Source: Musa acuminata AAA Group | Lineage: Eukaryota; Streptophyta; Magnoliopsida; Zingiberales; Musaceae | Length of the DNA: 64,000 nucleotides | NCBI RefSeq assembly: GCF_036884655.1 | Contig: NC_088357.1 | Coordinates: forward strand, 6,395,501 to 6,459,500 | Direction of reading: 5' to 3' | In this document: piece by piece, positions 1 to 13,784 of the stretch | Layout: each line of letters opens with the position of its first letter | Position numbering within the stretch: the stretch's first letter is position 1 | Program-made: the position numbers and the translations under genes | Notes under the pieces: generated by a model | The model's database searches: none | What the model was told of the DNA's origin: nothing | Seen by the model: the letters and a program-made list of their open reading frames with translations, nothing else

Positions 1-190
1 CGTACTGCGACATACCACTTGGTACAGGTGGTATACACTAATCCAACAGGAGACTGGTATGGGTAGTACATCAGTACACCCTCATGTACTATATGTTGGT
101 ACACTCAATATGGCTTGGTATAGCTCGGTACGTACCGTACTGACAGCTGATTGGTACACCGATACAGACTGATAAGGTGAACCATGCTAG
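1..190. repeat. GGTAC-rich dispersed repeat, cut by window edge
   Basis: This stretch is full of GGTAC, GTACC and CGGTA words and ends near a GGTGAACCATG-like sequence. It resembles the composition of the complete MITE at 34421-34683, whose ends are CAAGGT...ACCTTG. It is probably a related element or a diverged copy, truncated by the window. No gene is seen in it. The assignment rests on word content only. Confidence 0.4.
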
Positions 191-3100
191 TAACCCTCCT
201 AGTGGATATAGGAGCTGTTGCAGCAATCCAGTAAATAAGTATTTAATGCATATACCATCCTCTTACAGGAAGCAGCATTCTTATAATACAAGCTGTTAGT
301 ATGCTATCAAGTATCAGCAACTGCAAGAAAAAAAAAAGAAAAAAAACAACTTTGTCATTGCATATGCAAGGTATGAATCATAAGATGGAATTGCCGGACT
401 GACAGATACTATTACCTTGTTTATGCTGATATTGTGTATACTTATCTTAAAGATCTTCCGCTCAACTAATACATAGTAGATCATATTTAACATCAGATTA
501 TCAGAATTTATTCAACTTATGTTATATTATAGAATTAATCTGGAGTACTATCGGGAGAATTGAGGTCTCAATCCTACCATATAAAAATCATTCACAGAGG
601 CTCCAAACTAGTGATCAACTCAATAATATATGATCTACTATGTTAAATAAAAAATATTCAGATATATTTTGTGTGTCCACCAAATTAACACAAAATAACA
701 GTATAAAAAGCATTGATACATGAAAGTACAAACTAAACGACTTCACTAGTCATTAAATGGGTGAAACTTGAAACAGATGATATTAGATTAATATACAAAA
801 AGTTCACCTGCTTTGATAGCTTTATATTACTGATCAAATACAGCATACCTATGCCATTAATATTTCTTAATGTTTCCTCTATATGCATATATTAAAATAC
901 TTTGAGAATATAATATTTCATTTATCGTCTTAGGCTCCTAGGCTAATGTTTTTGGATCAACAAGTTTGTAAATGTCATTTGTTAACGGTCTACAAGACAT
1001 TGTTTCTCTAACAAGTTAACTAGCTATCCAAATAATCAACAAAAGAGCATCAATTAAACCCAAAAACTTAGGACAAATTGCTAAAAAAATCTGGTGCATA
1101 ATAAATAATACATAAAAAAACAAGTTTAAGAATGATCAAATAGTAGTTTATGGTTCTCCTATAAGCAAAACTAAAAAAGAATAAGAGATTTAGAAAAATT
1201 TTAAATGAAAATTTTGACTTTACCTATTAGAACACTGAGGACCTGTACGGCCTTCTAGACAAGAAGCTATGAACTGCCACTTATTATCACCATAGTTCTC
1301 GACAGCCGCAGAAAGCTTCACATCATCTTCTTCTGTCCACTCCTTTTTCAGAATATGAGGATTTAGACTCCGTTGATAACGTAATAAACATTGAAATGGT
1401 GTTCTGTGTGTGCCCAATAGAATTGAAATATCTATCCAATTGTAAATGCCCCTTTGTTGAACAATAAACAAAAGCTTCTTATCCTCCATTACTGTCCAAG
1501 GACTGTGATTAATCATCGGATCTTCACAGTTTAACCACCTAAGGAAAAGATAAAATGAATGAGAAAGATTAAAGTGCCTTCACTCTTGAGAATGACAAGG
1601 CAATTCTGAGAAATAAAACAGGCACCCAAAAATAAAGACGTCACCATAAAAAACTATGAATTGGAATGGTCGATCAGCTACAGATCAAAGAGTTTCAGAT
1701 TCAAACATGATGTACAATGAAGTCCGGTAAAAGAATTCTTGGCTCTACTTAGCTTCATTTAGCAACCATTACAATCCACTAATCCAAAATCATAGCAATA
1801 ATGAATCTGTCTCAAAATTTATAGTGTCAATTCCCGGCTATGGAACCCAAGTCCACCTTATTTACAATGTCATGAGGGCCAAATTGATACACATGCATCT
1901 GACTTTTACAAAGATTGGCCCTTCACTAATTGTAATTAAACTAACTTGATATACTAGTGAACAATGTCGTCATGATCCAAAACCAACATCACATAAATCA
2001 ATATTCAACAAAATGTCAATACCATTTAGTGGATAAATTTTTGTAACAAGTAATAAGGATTGCTGCAAGTAAAATTCTTTGAAAAAAGAAAGACTAATCT
2101 ACTGTCATAACAATCCATTGAACAATGTTACACGGGGAAAATAATTATTCATGTATCAGACCTTCATCTAATTTCAAGTTCAGGCCAGTGTTGTACTTCA
2201 TTGCATAACACTTAAGACTGTCTTAAGTTAGACATGCATACGGAAGAAAGAGCACAAATAGGAAATGAACTCAAGGATGGCGATTAACCTTCTCCGCCAA
2301 CTTAGATGTTCAAGCTTTCCAATAAATTACAAAGCAAATCAATTTCAATCCAGACTAAGCCAATTGGACTGGGATAAGCTACACCAAGTCAAAGAATCCT
2401 AATTCTCAGTATAATACCAAATCACTGAAAAATGGTTGGAGTTAATCAGAATTTGCAGGCATTAGCCAATTTTTGAGGAAAAAATCAGCCCATTCTGATG
2501 ATTCAAAGTTGATTCCATCCAATTCTGAAATCTAATTTTATCCATCAATATTGATGGAATTGTAGCCATGAGCCAATTCAGAGAAGGAGAATAAAATGAG
2601 GTGGAAAGATTGAAGGAGGAAGGGGAGCTACGAGGTTGTTGCTCATTTGCACTGTGATCATACCAGCATTTGTTGTCCATGCCACCTTCCCCTCGCCTCG
2701 GGCTACATATACAAGCTAAAGCTTGCGATCTTTAAGGTATACATATTAGTGATTGTATACATACAAGTGCACATAATTATACATTTTAGTTATTAATTTC
2801 TTTCGTTAAAACTTAAATGAACATGATCATGCAACTTATAATAAAAATATTTCCACATATTCATTTCATTTCCATTTTTTGAACTATGATATTTCCATTT
2901 TCATACTCATACTTCTCTTTGGCACCTTAATCATAAAACCATAATTGTGAATGCCACATTATATATATATATATACAAGGATCACCGTTTCATGTATCGG
3001 ACTCGTTTCGGTGATATGTCGACTAGTATACTGATTAGTATCGGCATATCGTGTGTTAGTAGTTAGTACACCAGTATGTATTGACATTTTGAAGAGGAAG

Positions 3101-6100
3101 AAAAAGGAGAGGAGGAAGGGTGAGTCGAGGAAGAGGAGGAAGCGGTGGAGGAGGAAGAAGAAGGAAGAAGCAGTGGAGGAGGCAAAGGAAGAAAAAGATA
3201 GAAGAGGAGCAGCAGAGGTGGGAGTGTACCTAGGAAGGAGGAACACTGTGATCACGGCATCGCGAAGCAATGGCGGTGGCATCGGCATCGGCATCATGAA
3301 GCAACAGCATTGAGAAATAGCAGCGGCAGCAACGACGCCATGAAATAGTGATAGCAATGGTGACAGCAGCTTAACCGTGAGAAGAGAGCTTGTGATTCCT
3401 ATTTTAGGTTTTTCCTTTTCTTAATATCGAGTTGGACGAGCCCCACTGCTATTTTCAATTTTTTATTTTTGTTGAATTGGACAATATTGTCAAAAATGGG
3501 GGTGGTCTGTATACCAGCCCAAGCCCGGACCGCTACGTACTGCCCATTTCACACCATTTTGGATGGTACAACAATTCTTATATATATGTTCAATTTTTAA
3601 ATATTGACCTTAGTTTTCTTTACCTGTTTCCGAAAAAATCATGTCAGCTACCAAATAAATTAATACAAGAAGCTTATCGATACAGTCTTGGTGGTTAAAT
3701 ACCATCAATAAGTAGATGTAAAGGAATTACAACTTTAAGTAAATTAATGCAGGTAGTTGTCAGTCATATTTCTACTTGAGTTTGATAGTGGAATGTGTTG
3801 AGGCAAGGGAATGAAATAGAATGGAAAAATCAACTATGGTAAATATTTTCAAGTCAGACTGCCCTATGCAGTGTGAAGAAAAACAATGTTCAAAGCAAGG
3901 AGTGCAACCTTTATCAAGAACTGGCTGATATGATACCAATATAATGGATGGTATCCTAAGCTGTGCTATTCATGTCCGGTCTGGTCCTGTTCTTAAGTGA
4001 ACCAGAAAATATTGGTCTGCACCAACTGATACAATCAAAATTTGATTCCATAGTTTGAAGCTATTAAGTTGTCTAAATAAGATTAGCAAATTGTACAAGT
4101 AACAAACAAATAACCTAGAAGGACGCAGAAACACTAATCAACAGAAAGGTAAATTATGATTGGCATAACAAAAGGATAAAAATTAATATGTATAAGTGAT
4201 ATTATAAAACACATTTAAATAAAACTTTACCTTGCCTCACATTCTGTACCAGAACGGCCCATGACATACATGGAAGCCAGCCGATTCCAATTTACCAAAG
4301 GCATGAAAGATCGAATTTTTTCAGGCGTGAACTCAAGATCACTTAATGTTGTTGCAGACATTATGCTTGAGTCTGTAATACCCTCTTCATCACTGCATGT
4401 GGCATAAGAATAAAAAAAAAATCAGGTAAAATAAGCCTTAAAAAATAAAGTTATTCAGATGAAAATTTATCAGTAAACTTTTAACCAGCATAATACTTTG
4501 GTTAAAAGCCTTCTTGTAGCTTGGAAATCACCAAAGCATAAAGCATATAACGAAAATAGGAAGAAAGACTTCCACAAAGCAAATACATACCTTTCCATAT
4601 TCATCGAGTTCAAAATCAACATCTCTTGGTACTGTTGCTTTATTCCCTTTGCAAGATTTTCTTTCTCAGTCTTTGACCATGGTTGCTTACATAGTGAGAC
4701 AGGGAATCTTTCAAGTACCATTCTACATCTTAAAATATGAGAGTTTTCACCTGGACCAAAATGTAAGGCGGGAAGCTTCTTCAAAGTAGTCTGCAAATAG
4801 CCAAATGCTCTCTTAGCTAATGGGCATTGGGTTCTATTAAATTCTACAAAACCAATAATGATGTAAAAGAAAAGACTAGTAACCAGAGAAAGAACTGACT
4901 GCATGAAGATTGACCAAATAAACATTCACATGGATAAAACACAATGGTGCATAAACCAGTACATCAGAAATTTATTACGGTAGCACCTATACCACAACTT
5001 CATGGAAGTTGTGGTAATTTATGTTTTATAAATAAGAAATCAATATAAGATAAAACAAGATATATGCAGGATAATTAATGACAATACAGTCCAGTTCTGT
5101 CTAATCTCTGCTTAAGGTTTCAAGCATTTTTTTTTCATTCATTTGTGACAGCACACAAAAAGCAATAATCATAACCATAGTGTTCCCCAGAAATTTTTTT
5201 ATTTACAAAAAGAAAATGCTTATTAATTTCTGAAAGGACACTTTTCATTTCATAAAAAAAAAAAAAGGATACATCATTTTAATCTTAATGGAAGAGGTCC
5301 CAAAAATAATCATAGAAATGCACTCATATATATAAGTTACCAGTAACCAAGAATTTAAACATAGATTTCAGATTGATATATATTTCAATATAGATACTTA
5401 GTTGGACTGGTGACTACCATTCAAGGCATACCAGTCCAGCTGGTACTTAAATACCTACCAGTAACTATTCTAAGCAATGTTTTTATCATACTTCTCCTAT
5501 TATGCAAATTCTGCACCTACGCAGATTTAAACAGACAGCATAAGGAAGTAAGAAACAGTCATCTAAAATTGAAATCACAAACTTATAATGCACTGGTCAA
5601 CTTTTTAACAATCTACATAACCAACAATGCCAATGGCAGCCCACATATAAAACTGTAAACCAACAAATGGCTTTGGGTACTAAAAAACGCAAATCTCCTT
5701 GAACTATGTAACAAACATTTTGAAGATTTCATGTGTTAGTCAGAAAAACATGTGCAGGTCCTCCTCTCTATATCTCAATATATTCCCTTTCTGTGAAATA
5801 AAATATATATAAGCTTTTGTTGTTGACCTTCTAAGCATAAATTACATTGATTTTCAGAAATATGGATGAAGATACCTCACATTCTGAATGATGATTTAGC
5901 CAAAATCAGAAGAGATCCATTTTCATAAAAGATATGGCAAAGCTTATGCTGTCAGCTAGTTAACACAACCTCGTGAACATGCACGCACCAGAACTTGAAC
6001 TGGTACAAAAGAAGAAGATACATGCAATTATGCCAAAATATTTATGAAGCTCTATAACAAAAGACTCTATATTTAACTCTAACATTTACCAACTCATACA

Positions 6101-9100
6101 TATTAGAATTTCACACTGATGATCATGTCTTTCACTCAACTGAATTATATATATTGAGGTTTTTTACGGATATGTACATCAGTTATACCCACCATATAAC
6201 TTCTTTGTGAAGCAAATAACCATAAATATTGCAAATGAACATGAAGTATGCTTGTTCACTCCTATCTCATTAAAACAGCCAATAGTAGATTAGATCTCTG
6301 CCTTGCATGTACATCGGTTATAACCACCATATAACTTCTTTGTGAAGCATTAAGCAAATAACCATAAATATTGCAAATGAACATGAAGTGTGCTTGTTCA
6401 TTCCTATCACACTAAAACAGCCAATAGTAGATTAGATCTCTGCTTTGCATGATTACTTTGGTTTTAATGTGCATACATTGGAATTCGGGCCTATAAATGT
6501 TTCACTGTCAGTGAGGAGACATCCAAGTGTTCAAAGCGTTTGCACAGTTCAATAGATCAGGGGTTCAAGTCCCATTGTAAGAGTCTAGTGTGCATGTTAT
6601 GTAATGCTTAAAAAGGAGAGATAAATCTGAAAAATAAAAGTGTGTTTCCATGTGCTTGTACATGAACAAATAGGGTGTAAACGAGCCAAACAATGAGCAA
6701 AGTAAAGCATAATCCAAATATATATCACAGATAATTATGATCAACCAAAATCATCAAAGATTCACAACTCAAGTTCAAGATGTACTCAACAGTAATCCTT
6801 CATGCAGAAACACACATATCCTTCTTAGCATGATGAAAGAAAAATAGAGAAAGTATATTAAACAGCTTTCCTTTCATTGGCAAGCACCGTTGCAAAGGAA
6901 CAGAGCAGCTTTCATTTAAAGAGGACCAAAACTTAGATCAAGAAAGCAAGGATCAGGATAGCAAAAGGAGGGAAGGAAGGACCAATCATCCATGGTGACA
7001 ATGTTGTTTTAAGGTCAGAATGACATTGCAATCGAGGTTAGAGCTACAATTATACCAGTGTCCAAGGAAGGGGGCTTGAAGATGATGGTCAAGAGGTCTT
7101 ACTGGTGGAGTGCACAATAAGCCAACTTACTCTCCCACATTGGAAGAAGAGAGGCATTAGAGCCACCACAAGCACTCCTCAGAAATAGAAGACAGCAAAT
7201 GTCTTAAAGTTCATTTTATACTGGTCTGAGGGGAAATTCTAATCATTGAATCAAACTCATCAAGCAAAATTGAAGTAGAACTAAGTCATGAGCCCTAAGA
7301 AGCAGCCATAGTTAGATCCCATATACATGAGATACAAATATTGTTGGATCAAGGCCAACTTGAGTGAGACCGAGTAATCATGGGCTTGTGTAAATTGGCT
7401 CGTTAACCATACAAATATATAATTCTCGTTCAAATTTGCCTCTTTAATCTTTTCAATGGGCCTAGCCTGAGCTGGGCCTGAGCTGGGCCTGAGCTGGGCC
7501 TGAGCTTGAATACAAACTCTTCATGAAAACAGAGCTTTTTGAATGACCCTAAACAGATAGGCATAACTCTGTATATGCAGATGTGCACTGTAAGGTCCCA
7601 TATAAAATCTAAGAGTGTACATAGGCACATGTTATAGATATAATACACGAGGAATATATAAACCAAACATGTACATATATGTACACAAGTCTAAGTAATT
7701 TTCAATTTGTGTCAAAACAGAGAGTTGAAGTATCAAATATAAGAATCTCTATACCTTTGAAGAATTTTCAGATGTAGGTTTCTTCACAGATATTAACTTA
7801 ACACGAGGGTCCTTCCTTTGACATAAAACATTCATCACTTTCCTTTTGCAGGCAACCTGAAAGTTCATAAGACATTTGATACGTTCTTTCAGTTCTTTAT
7901 TTTTTTCAATCTTTGCTTCAATTTCTATCAGCTTCCTCCTAATAAGTTTCTGACATGACCTGTTCTTCTTGAGAGCATCAACAAAATTCTGAGCAGACTT
8001 TGGGAACTTAGGATGCATCAAATCCCTAACAATTGAATTGCATTCTTCGTGCTCTAGGGTGTGTGATTCATTATAACTGTAGCCAAGCTCTTTGCTCAAT
8101 TCTGTGGATCTATTAGGAGTTTCAGGCCCACACACATCAATACCAACAGCTATCTCAGGTTCTTCTAGAAGTTTTCCAGGCTTCTTCCTCAGAGAATCTG
8201 CAAGAACAAATAAAAATAACAGTGACTCCAGTATAAAACATGTAAAGATCTCTTAACATATTGTATGGAAGCCTGGAAAGATCTAAACGAAGAATTAATG
8301 ACATGTCTAACAAGAACGAAAAAAAAAACTATCAACGCTAACAACCATAAAGTGGAAAATTGATTATCAAGCCAAGAGAGACAAGAAAAGAAGAACATAA
8401 CAGAAGAAAATTAGAAAAAAAAACAATAAGAAGGATCAATAAGAAAGTTTTCCACTTCAGGTGGAGTTCGAGCCACCTGTTTTGTAATCAATCTAACAAA
8501 ACTTGTTCTTTAATAGTAGCTCGGAAATGACTGCCTCATAACCAACATTATTTTATTTGTTCGATGTAACTAAATCTTATATAAGTACGAGCGGAACTGA
8601 TTGGTGACACCAGGAATTTTCAAAGAGACCACAATCATAAGCTAATAACCAAATAGTTAATTTCCCATCTCTTGTCCTCAAGACAGTTGGCATCTCTTGT
8701 CCTCAAGACAGTTGGCAATGAGTTATTTTCTTGATAATGAGAAACAGTTTGTTACCAGAGGGATTAAAGTTTTGACAATATGATGCCAAACATATGTGCC
8801 GCATCATGTAGTGTCATATGCGGAACATGTCCAGTGTCAGATGCTTCTAATTTATCAGAGTTTGCACTAACTGATATCCTCCTGAATTATGTTGAATCAG
8901 ATTGAAGTTTTTTTTTTTTTAATTGATGGTCTAAGTTGCAGAGTTTACAGCCAAGTGTCTGCTAGGTCAGTGTCCAAACAGCTCAAGAGAATCATTTCAT
9001 TCAAAACAAGGTTTATTTTTCATCAAGCTCTTTTTTTCATTTTAATGAACCAGGCATTAACAAATCTAAATAAATCATAAACACCTAGAAGAGAGTAGAA

Positions 9101-11408
9101 AACAATAAGGCCTACCTATCTAGTACCCTGGAAGGTATATGATCAAGGGTGTCAGTACATTTATTAAACCCTTATAGATCCATTCAATTCTTCACCCACT
9201 TAAGATGTGGGACTAAATTAGGGCATTACAAGTTCAGAATCAAACCCTTATAAATCCATTCAATTCTTCATCAACTTAATATGGGATTAAATTGGGGCAT
9301 TACAATCCATCCTCATCGAGTGTCAGATGCGGAACATGTCCAGTGTCAGATGCTTCTAATTTATCAGAGTTTGCACTAACTGATATCCTCCTGAATTATG
9401 TTGAATCAGATTGAAGTTTTTTTTTTTAATTGATGGTCTAAGTTGCAGAGTTTATAGCCAAGTGTCTGCTAGGTCAGTGTCCAAACAGCTCAAGAGAATC
9501 ATTTCATTCAAAACAAGGTTTATTTTTCATCAAGCTCTTTTTTTCATTTTAATGAGCCAGGCATTAACAAATCTAAATAAATCATAAACACCTAGAAGAG
9601 AGTAGAAAACAATAAGGCCTACCTATCTAGTACCCTGGAAGGTATATGATCAAGGGTGTCAGTACATTTATTAAACCCTTATAGATCCATTCAATTCTTC
9701 ACCCACTTAAGATGTGGGACTAAATTAGGGCATTACAAGTTCAGAATCAAACCCTTATAAATCCATTCAATTCTTCATCAACTTAATATGGGATTAAATT
9801 GGGGCATTACAATCCATCCTCATCGAGGACCAGCTGTTAGTAATCAAATAAAACCCATATAAGTCCATTCAATTCTTCATCAACTTAAGATGTGGGACTA
9901 AATTAGCGCATTACAAGCCCAGAATCAAACCCTTATTAATCCATTCAATTCATCAACTTAAGATGTGGGATTAAATTGGGGGCATTCCAATCTATTCTCG
10001 AGGACCAGCTGTCCATAATCAAATGAAACCCACAATAAGTCTATCCAATTCTTCATCAACTTAAGATGTGGAACTAAATTTGGTGGCTCCGCATTATAAA
10101 ATATCCTCTAACCTTGTCTATGGATAGGACTTTCCTACTTGGGGCCCTCACTATACTAAATGCTAAGTCACCTCTAATACCATTTGTTAAGTCCTGATCA
10201 GATAGGTTCTGACCCATTAACCTGTTGAGACCGAATTACTGGTCCAAAATACCTAAACCCAAATTAACGATAGTAGACCGATTAAGCACTTGCTTCCGAT
10301 GTGGGACTAAACCTTAGGGTGTCACAAAGGGTCGATAGATGAAAGAAGATGGATCTTCTTGAATCTAGTTACTCCAGAATTATAAAAAGACCCATCCATG
10401 TTGGCTCAAATTGAACAAAAATTGCAGCTACTTCAATAAAGAAGCAATGATTGCAATAGAATTATTAAGGATCAACAATAGACATTTGGGCTTCTAAAGA
10501 GAGGATGAAAACTGAGAATAGCACCAATTAGCTAGCAAAATGAAGACTCAAGAAAAAAAATTAGGAATTGTATTTTCAATCCAGCAAATCCAATTACCAA
10601 TCAGAAAGATCAATGCTGAATTTGGCCCATTTCATATCATTTTACACCCCTAACAGGAAGTAAGCATTCCTTTGAATAATTCTATCGTGTAAAAAGTTGA
10701 AAGATACATCTATCTTAAAATTCATCATAATACATTTGTTTAGTCTAATTGGTCAGAGTTGTACTGAAATTAACAAAAGAATAATTGTCATTAGTTCATT
10801 TGGTTCTCATACTAAAAGTATTCATTTGATGGGGTGGATTCCAATCCCCGTTCTCCTTAATACTTGTCCTTACTCGTAGAAAATCTACATATTATATTGA
10901 GCCATCGGGCAAACGCATGTAAAATTTGTTTTAAAAAAACCCTACTATAATAATCAGATTAAAAAAAAGCTCAGCTATGCACCAACGCATTCATTCAAGT
11001 ATCAAATATTCAAGACTTCAAAGATAGAACACAAGCAATCCAGCCACAAACGATCAGAAGGGCAGGAAGCGTACCGCTCTCGAACTGCTTAAACCTCTTC
11101 TGGACTGCACGAAGGGTTTCGAAATCATCCTCACGATCAGACTCCTGCGGGAGAGTACTCGAGGGCTTGTTAAAAGGCAAGGAATTCAGAGCCGGGGAGG
11201 GCGAAGAGAACCGCTCCCGCATGCGGCGGAGGAGGCCGGCATCGTCGGTCCCGCCGCTCTCCGGTCCGGATTCTGATTCGGAATCGGATCCAGCACCGCC
11301 TACGTTGGAGGGGTCAGCGCCGGTGAGCATGCAGGCCCTGCGCAGTGCCTCCATGTCCGCGTCAAAGGCGTCGTCCCGGTCGCTCCCAGAGGAGGAAGAG
11401 GACGCCAT
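1..11408 (-). CDS. MYB4R1: snRNA-activating protein complex subunit 4-like, four-repeat MYB protein (5' part)
   Basis: Visible coding exons on the minus strand are 11408-11075, 8197-7755, 4790-4591, 4392-4231 and 1538-1224; phases join without a stop and the last ends in phase 2, so the gene continues past the left edge. The family is the DNA-binding SNAPc subunit that recruits RNA polymerase II/III to snRNA promoters. The N-terminus (starting MASSSSSGSDRDD) is acidic and Ser-rich. Exon 2 has the conserved block FVDALKKNRSCQKLIRRKL followed by a charged helix. Exon 3 has PGENSHILRC, FPVSLCKQPWSKTEKENLAKG. Exon 4 has WNRLASMYVMGRSGTECEAR. Exon 5 has two MYB repeats (PWTVMEDKKLL; EWTEEDDVKL...NKWQFIASCLEGRTGPQCSNR). 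The start was chosen at 11408; an in-frame upstream Met at 11516 is possible. The C-terminal repeats are outside the window. Introns 1 and 2 are large and hold tandem duplications. The family is clear; exact start and small exons are less so. Confidence 0.92.
2978..3700. repeat. Diverged repeat with GGTAC-like words and a purine-rich tract
   Basis: Inside an intron of the MYB4R1 gene. It starts CAAGGATCACCG with nearby CGG/GTATCGG words like the terminal repeat of the MITE at 34421. It then holds about 250 bases of GGA/GAA-rich purine sequence (about 3085-3290) and a TACCAGCCC...GGTAC block near 3510-3570. Ends are not resolved. The stop-free frames across the purine tract are low-complexity and not taken as genes. 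Confidence 0.35.
6172..6451. repeat. Tandem duplication, about 136-bp period
   Basis: Two adjacent copies (about 6172-6307 and 6308-6451) both begin TGTACATC and run through CACCATATAACTTCTTTGTGAAG to AGATCTCTGC. The second has a few substitutions and a short insertion (ATTAAGC). It lies in intron 2 of the MYB4R1 gene. Confidence 0.85.
7465..7506. repeat. 12-bp minisatellite, about 3.5 copies
   Basis: The unit GCCTGAGCTGGG is repeated head to tail in intron 2 of the MYB4R1 gene. The opposite strand reads as CCCAGCTCAGGC units. Confidence 0.85.
8666..8715. repeat. 25-bp perfect tandem duplication
   Basis: CATCTCTTGTCCTCAAGACA plus GTTGG is present twice in direct succession in intron 1 of the MYB4R1 gene. 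Confidence 0.9.
8821..9827. repeat. Near-identical tandem duplication, about 509-bp period
   Basis: Copy 1 begins CGGAACATGTCCAG at 8821 and copy 2 repeats it from 9330. The copies run in parallel through a T-run (two bases different in length), AATTGATGGTCTAAG and a CATCCTCATCGAG end. I saw only a handful of substitutions (for example TTTACAGCC against TTTATAGCC, AATGAACC against AATGAGCC), so the duplication is recent. It lies in intron 1 of the MYB4R1 gene. Confidence 0.95.
9120..10330. repeat. Degenerate array of a GATGTGGGACTAAATT unit
   Basis: A unit of about 80-110 bp containing CCATTCAATTCTTCA...ACTTAAGATGTGGGACTAAATT...GGGCATTACAA recurs at about 9170-9240, 9240-9310, 9680-9740, 9750-9815, 9850-9920, 9925-9995 and 10025-10090. 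The final related block, CCGATGTGGGACTAAACC...GTGTCACA, is at 10297-10327. It overlaps the 509-bp duplication and is probably debris of a transposable element within intron 1 of the MYB4R1 gene. Confidence 0.7.
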
Positions 11409-13784
11409 CGGTAAGGAGGCCGCTCGCAGGCGATCGAAGGGAGGGGAATTTAAGTTAGGGTTCAAGAGGACGAGTGCGCGGGGGAGGAGCAGCGATGGTA
11501 CGGCCGACGAGCGCAAGGCGAGGCGCCGATTTACGAGGGAGGAGAGGCGCTTAAAAAGAATTCCACGGGAAACGACGAGGGGGAATCGAGCATTGCTTAT
11601 AAGAAGAATATGACTTGTCGTGGTCCAACCGGGTTCAGATTCATCGAACCCGACCCTATTGGGCCGTTAATTCCCGCTCTCATGACTTGACGCAACACAC
11701 CAGCGCTGCCACCTGTCGCGGAAGCCCTCCCATGACGGTTTTCCACAAAAAGCTACAGGAACCCGCGAGGCAGTGTGCGTCATCGTCGCTTCGTCCCGAC
11801 ATCTCAGCCCTGGAACACCACCACAGGCAAGCGATGCTACTTGTTCCGTCTCGAAACCTCGTGGCATCCCTCCTCCACAAGCATCGTCATTCTCCCCAAA
11901 AATGCCATCTTTTCCCTCCCCAGGAAAATGCCATCGACAAGATAATAGATGAAAGTTTGTTTTTACAATAATGGGATGTCAAAAACCAACTGTCCTCCCA
12001 TATATGAGTAGAGTTTCCATCCCCAATGAACATCATATATAGATAGATAGGCCCTTCCAAGTTGTCCAACAACATTCAAGAAAAAATTCAAACTCTAATT
12101 GTCCCTTTTAGAAAATTGAATGTTCCAAAGAGAACTGAACTCACCAGCAGACTTGTTCTAAATAGTATATTCATAGTTCAAAAAGCTCTTAATGCTTTAA
12201 TTTTGCAAGACAAGGCATTTTTAGGTAATATGTAAGTCTTTGACAAGTAGGTGCAACAACTTATGAATATCGCCTTTGTCCCCTAACAATTTCTTAATAA
12301 AATAAGATATTTTGTTTAAAATGTATTAAGCATTCAAAGCAGAGAGCTTTTCCAATTGGCTAATTTACTTTCAATTTGATTTGCATTGGTTTATGAGTAG
12401 ATTTGTGAAGTTTAATATTAAGACTAGTTAAATATTTATATATATATTTTTTAACATTTATACTAGTAAATTTAGAAAAGAAAATATCAAATTTATGAAT
12501 GTTAATTTTCAAATTGATAATACTTGTAAGGTTTGTGAAGGATTCTCAACACATTAGCACAAGATCAAGGAGAAGCTTTCAAACGAAAGATAGTATTATC
12601 ACTATATATTATATGACCGATTTTAAACTAACATCTTATAAATAAAAATAAAAAAAATATTTGAATTTAGTGGAGAGAATTTGAATGATAAGACATGCAA
12701 AAGAGCAGGAAAAATTAATGAACTTGCAAGAAAAATTATAAAACTTAAATATAATATAAGATATTTTACTTTTGAAGTTATAGATCAAATTGGTAATTTC
12801 ATGAACCACTAAAGAATTTTCATGAATGTTTCTATTGAGAATAAAAGCTGATTTCTCTTAAGTTATGATCGATTGAAGCAAAGGTTCAACCGAAGACTTT
12901 ACCTTCAATTCTATAACAAATACTGCATAACAAAATCCTCCAAAAAAACCTTATTCTCTATAGAAAGTTTACATTTGAGGATAAAAACAATAAAGATTTG
13001 TTTTCACACATTAAATTATGAAAATTCTTCATAACAAATAGGAAGGAGTCAACAATTCAATTATGTGCCAGTGAGTTCTACAAAACTCAAAATCATCAAC
13101 ACCAGACTTTTAACCTTATTTGTAAATTTTAATTTTTTTAATTTTCTTAATAGTGAAGGGTCTAATAAAATTATCTTTATGAATAGGATTGATCTTGGAT
13201 AAGTAAACCATAAGCCAGAGGTGATCACTCTCTTAGTTTGATCATCCCTATCCAAAGGGATCTATAGAAATCAGGAAAACTGCAATCATATATAACCTTA
13301 TTATCTATAATAATACGACTGATAACCTCAGCAATTAGAGAAATATGACTACTAACATTTTATCTTCTTCTTCTTCTGGTCACAAAAATAAGAAATATTT
13401 AATTGAAAGGCTCTCCTCTCTTTCTCTCCCTCTCCCTCTCCCTCTCCCTCTCCCCACAAAGGGTTTCATTGTAGGGGGCATTGTTCCACAAGTATTCACT
13501 TATTATTGCTAGAACCAGCAGACAACAACGGTGAAGGCAGCGCTAATGTCGTCAGTACGTCTTGTTGAGGAGTTTGACAAAACATAGCTCTGAGTATTAG
13601 CAATAACAAAACATAGCTCGGCAAAATAAAAGACACCAGTGTAAGTTCCAAATGTAAGGTTCGCATTGCAAGACAAAAATGTCTTTATCAAACTCAATTA
13701 TCCTGATAAACTAAAAGGAACTAATGGCAGACTCAAATTACTACGACTACTACTCCAGAGGTGGTGGTACTTGCTTTGGTCCAG
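11409..13784. other. Intergenic: MYB4R1 promoter side and eL41 downstream side
   Basis: The first 500 bases are a GC-rich island with a site II-like TGGGCC at 11660-11665, which fits a housekeeping promoter for the leftward MYB4R1 gene. Open frames there (for example 11615-11971 plus) match no family I know. From about 11980 the sequence is AT-rich with no recognisable gene. A CT-rich tract of repeated CTCTCC units lies at 13411-13455. The last few hundred bases probably hold the eL41 3' UTR. Confidence 0.6.

Noticed and set aside
2959..3357. Lys/Glu-rich frame on plus and Phe/Ser-rich frame on minus
   Set aside because: The sequence is a purine-rich low-complexity tract inside an intron, and both frames follow from it.
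6530..6600. tRNA-like B box (GGGTTCAAGTCCC)
   Set aside because: A single good box with no convincing A box or cloverleaf; at best a SINE fragment in an intron.
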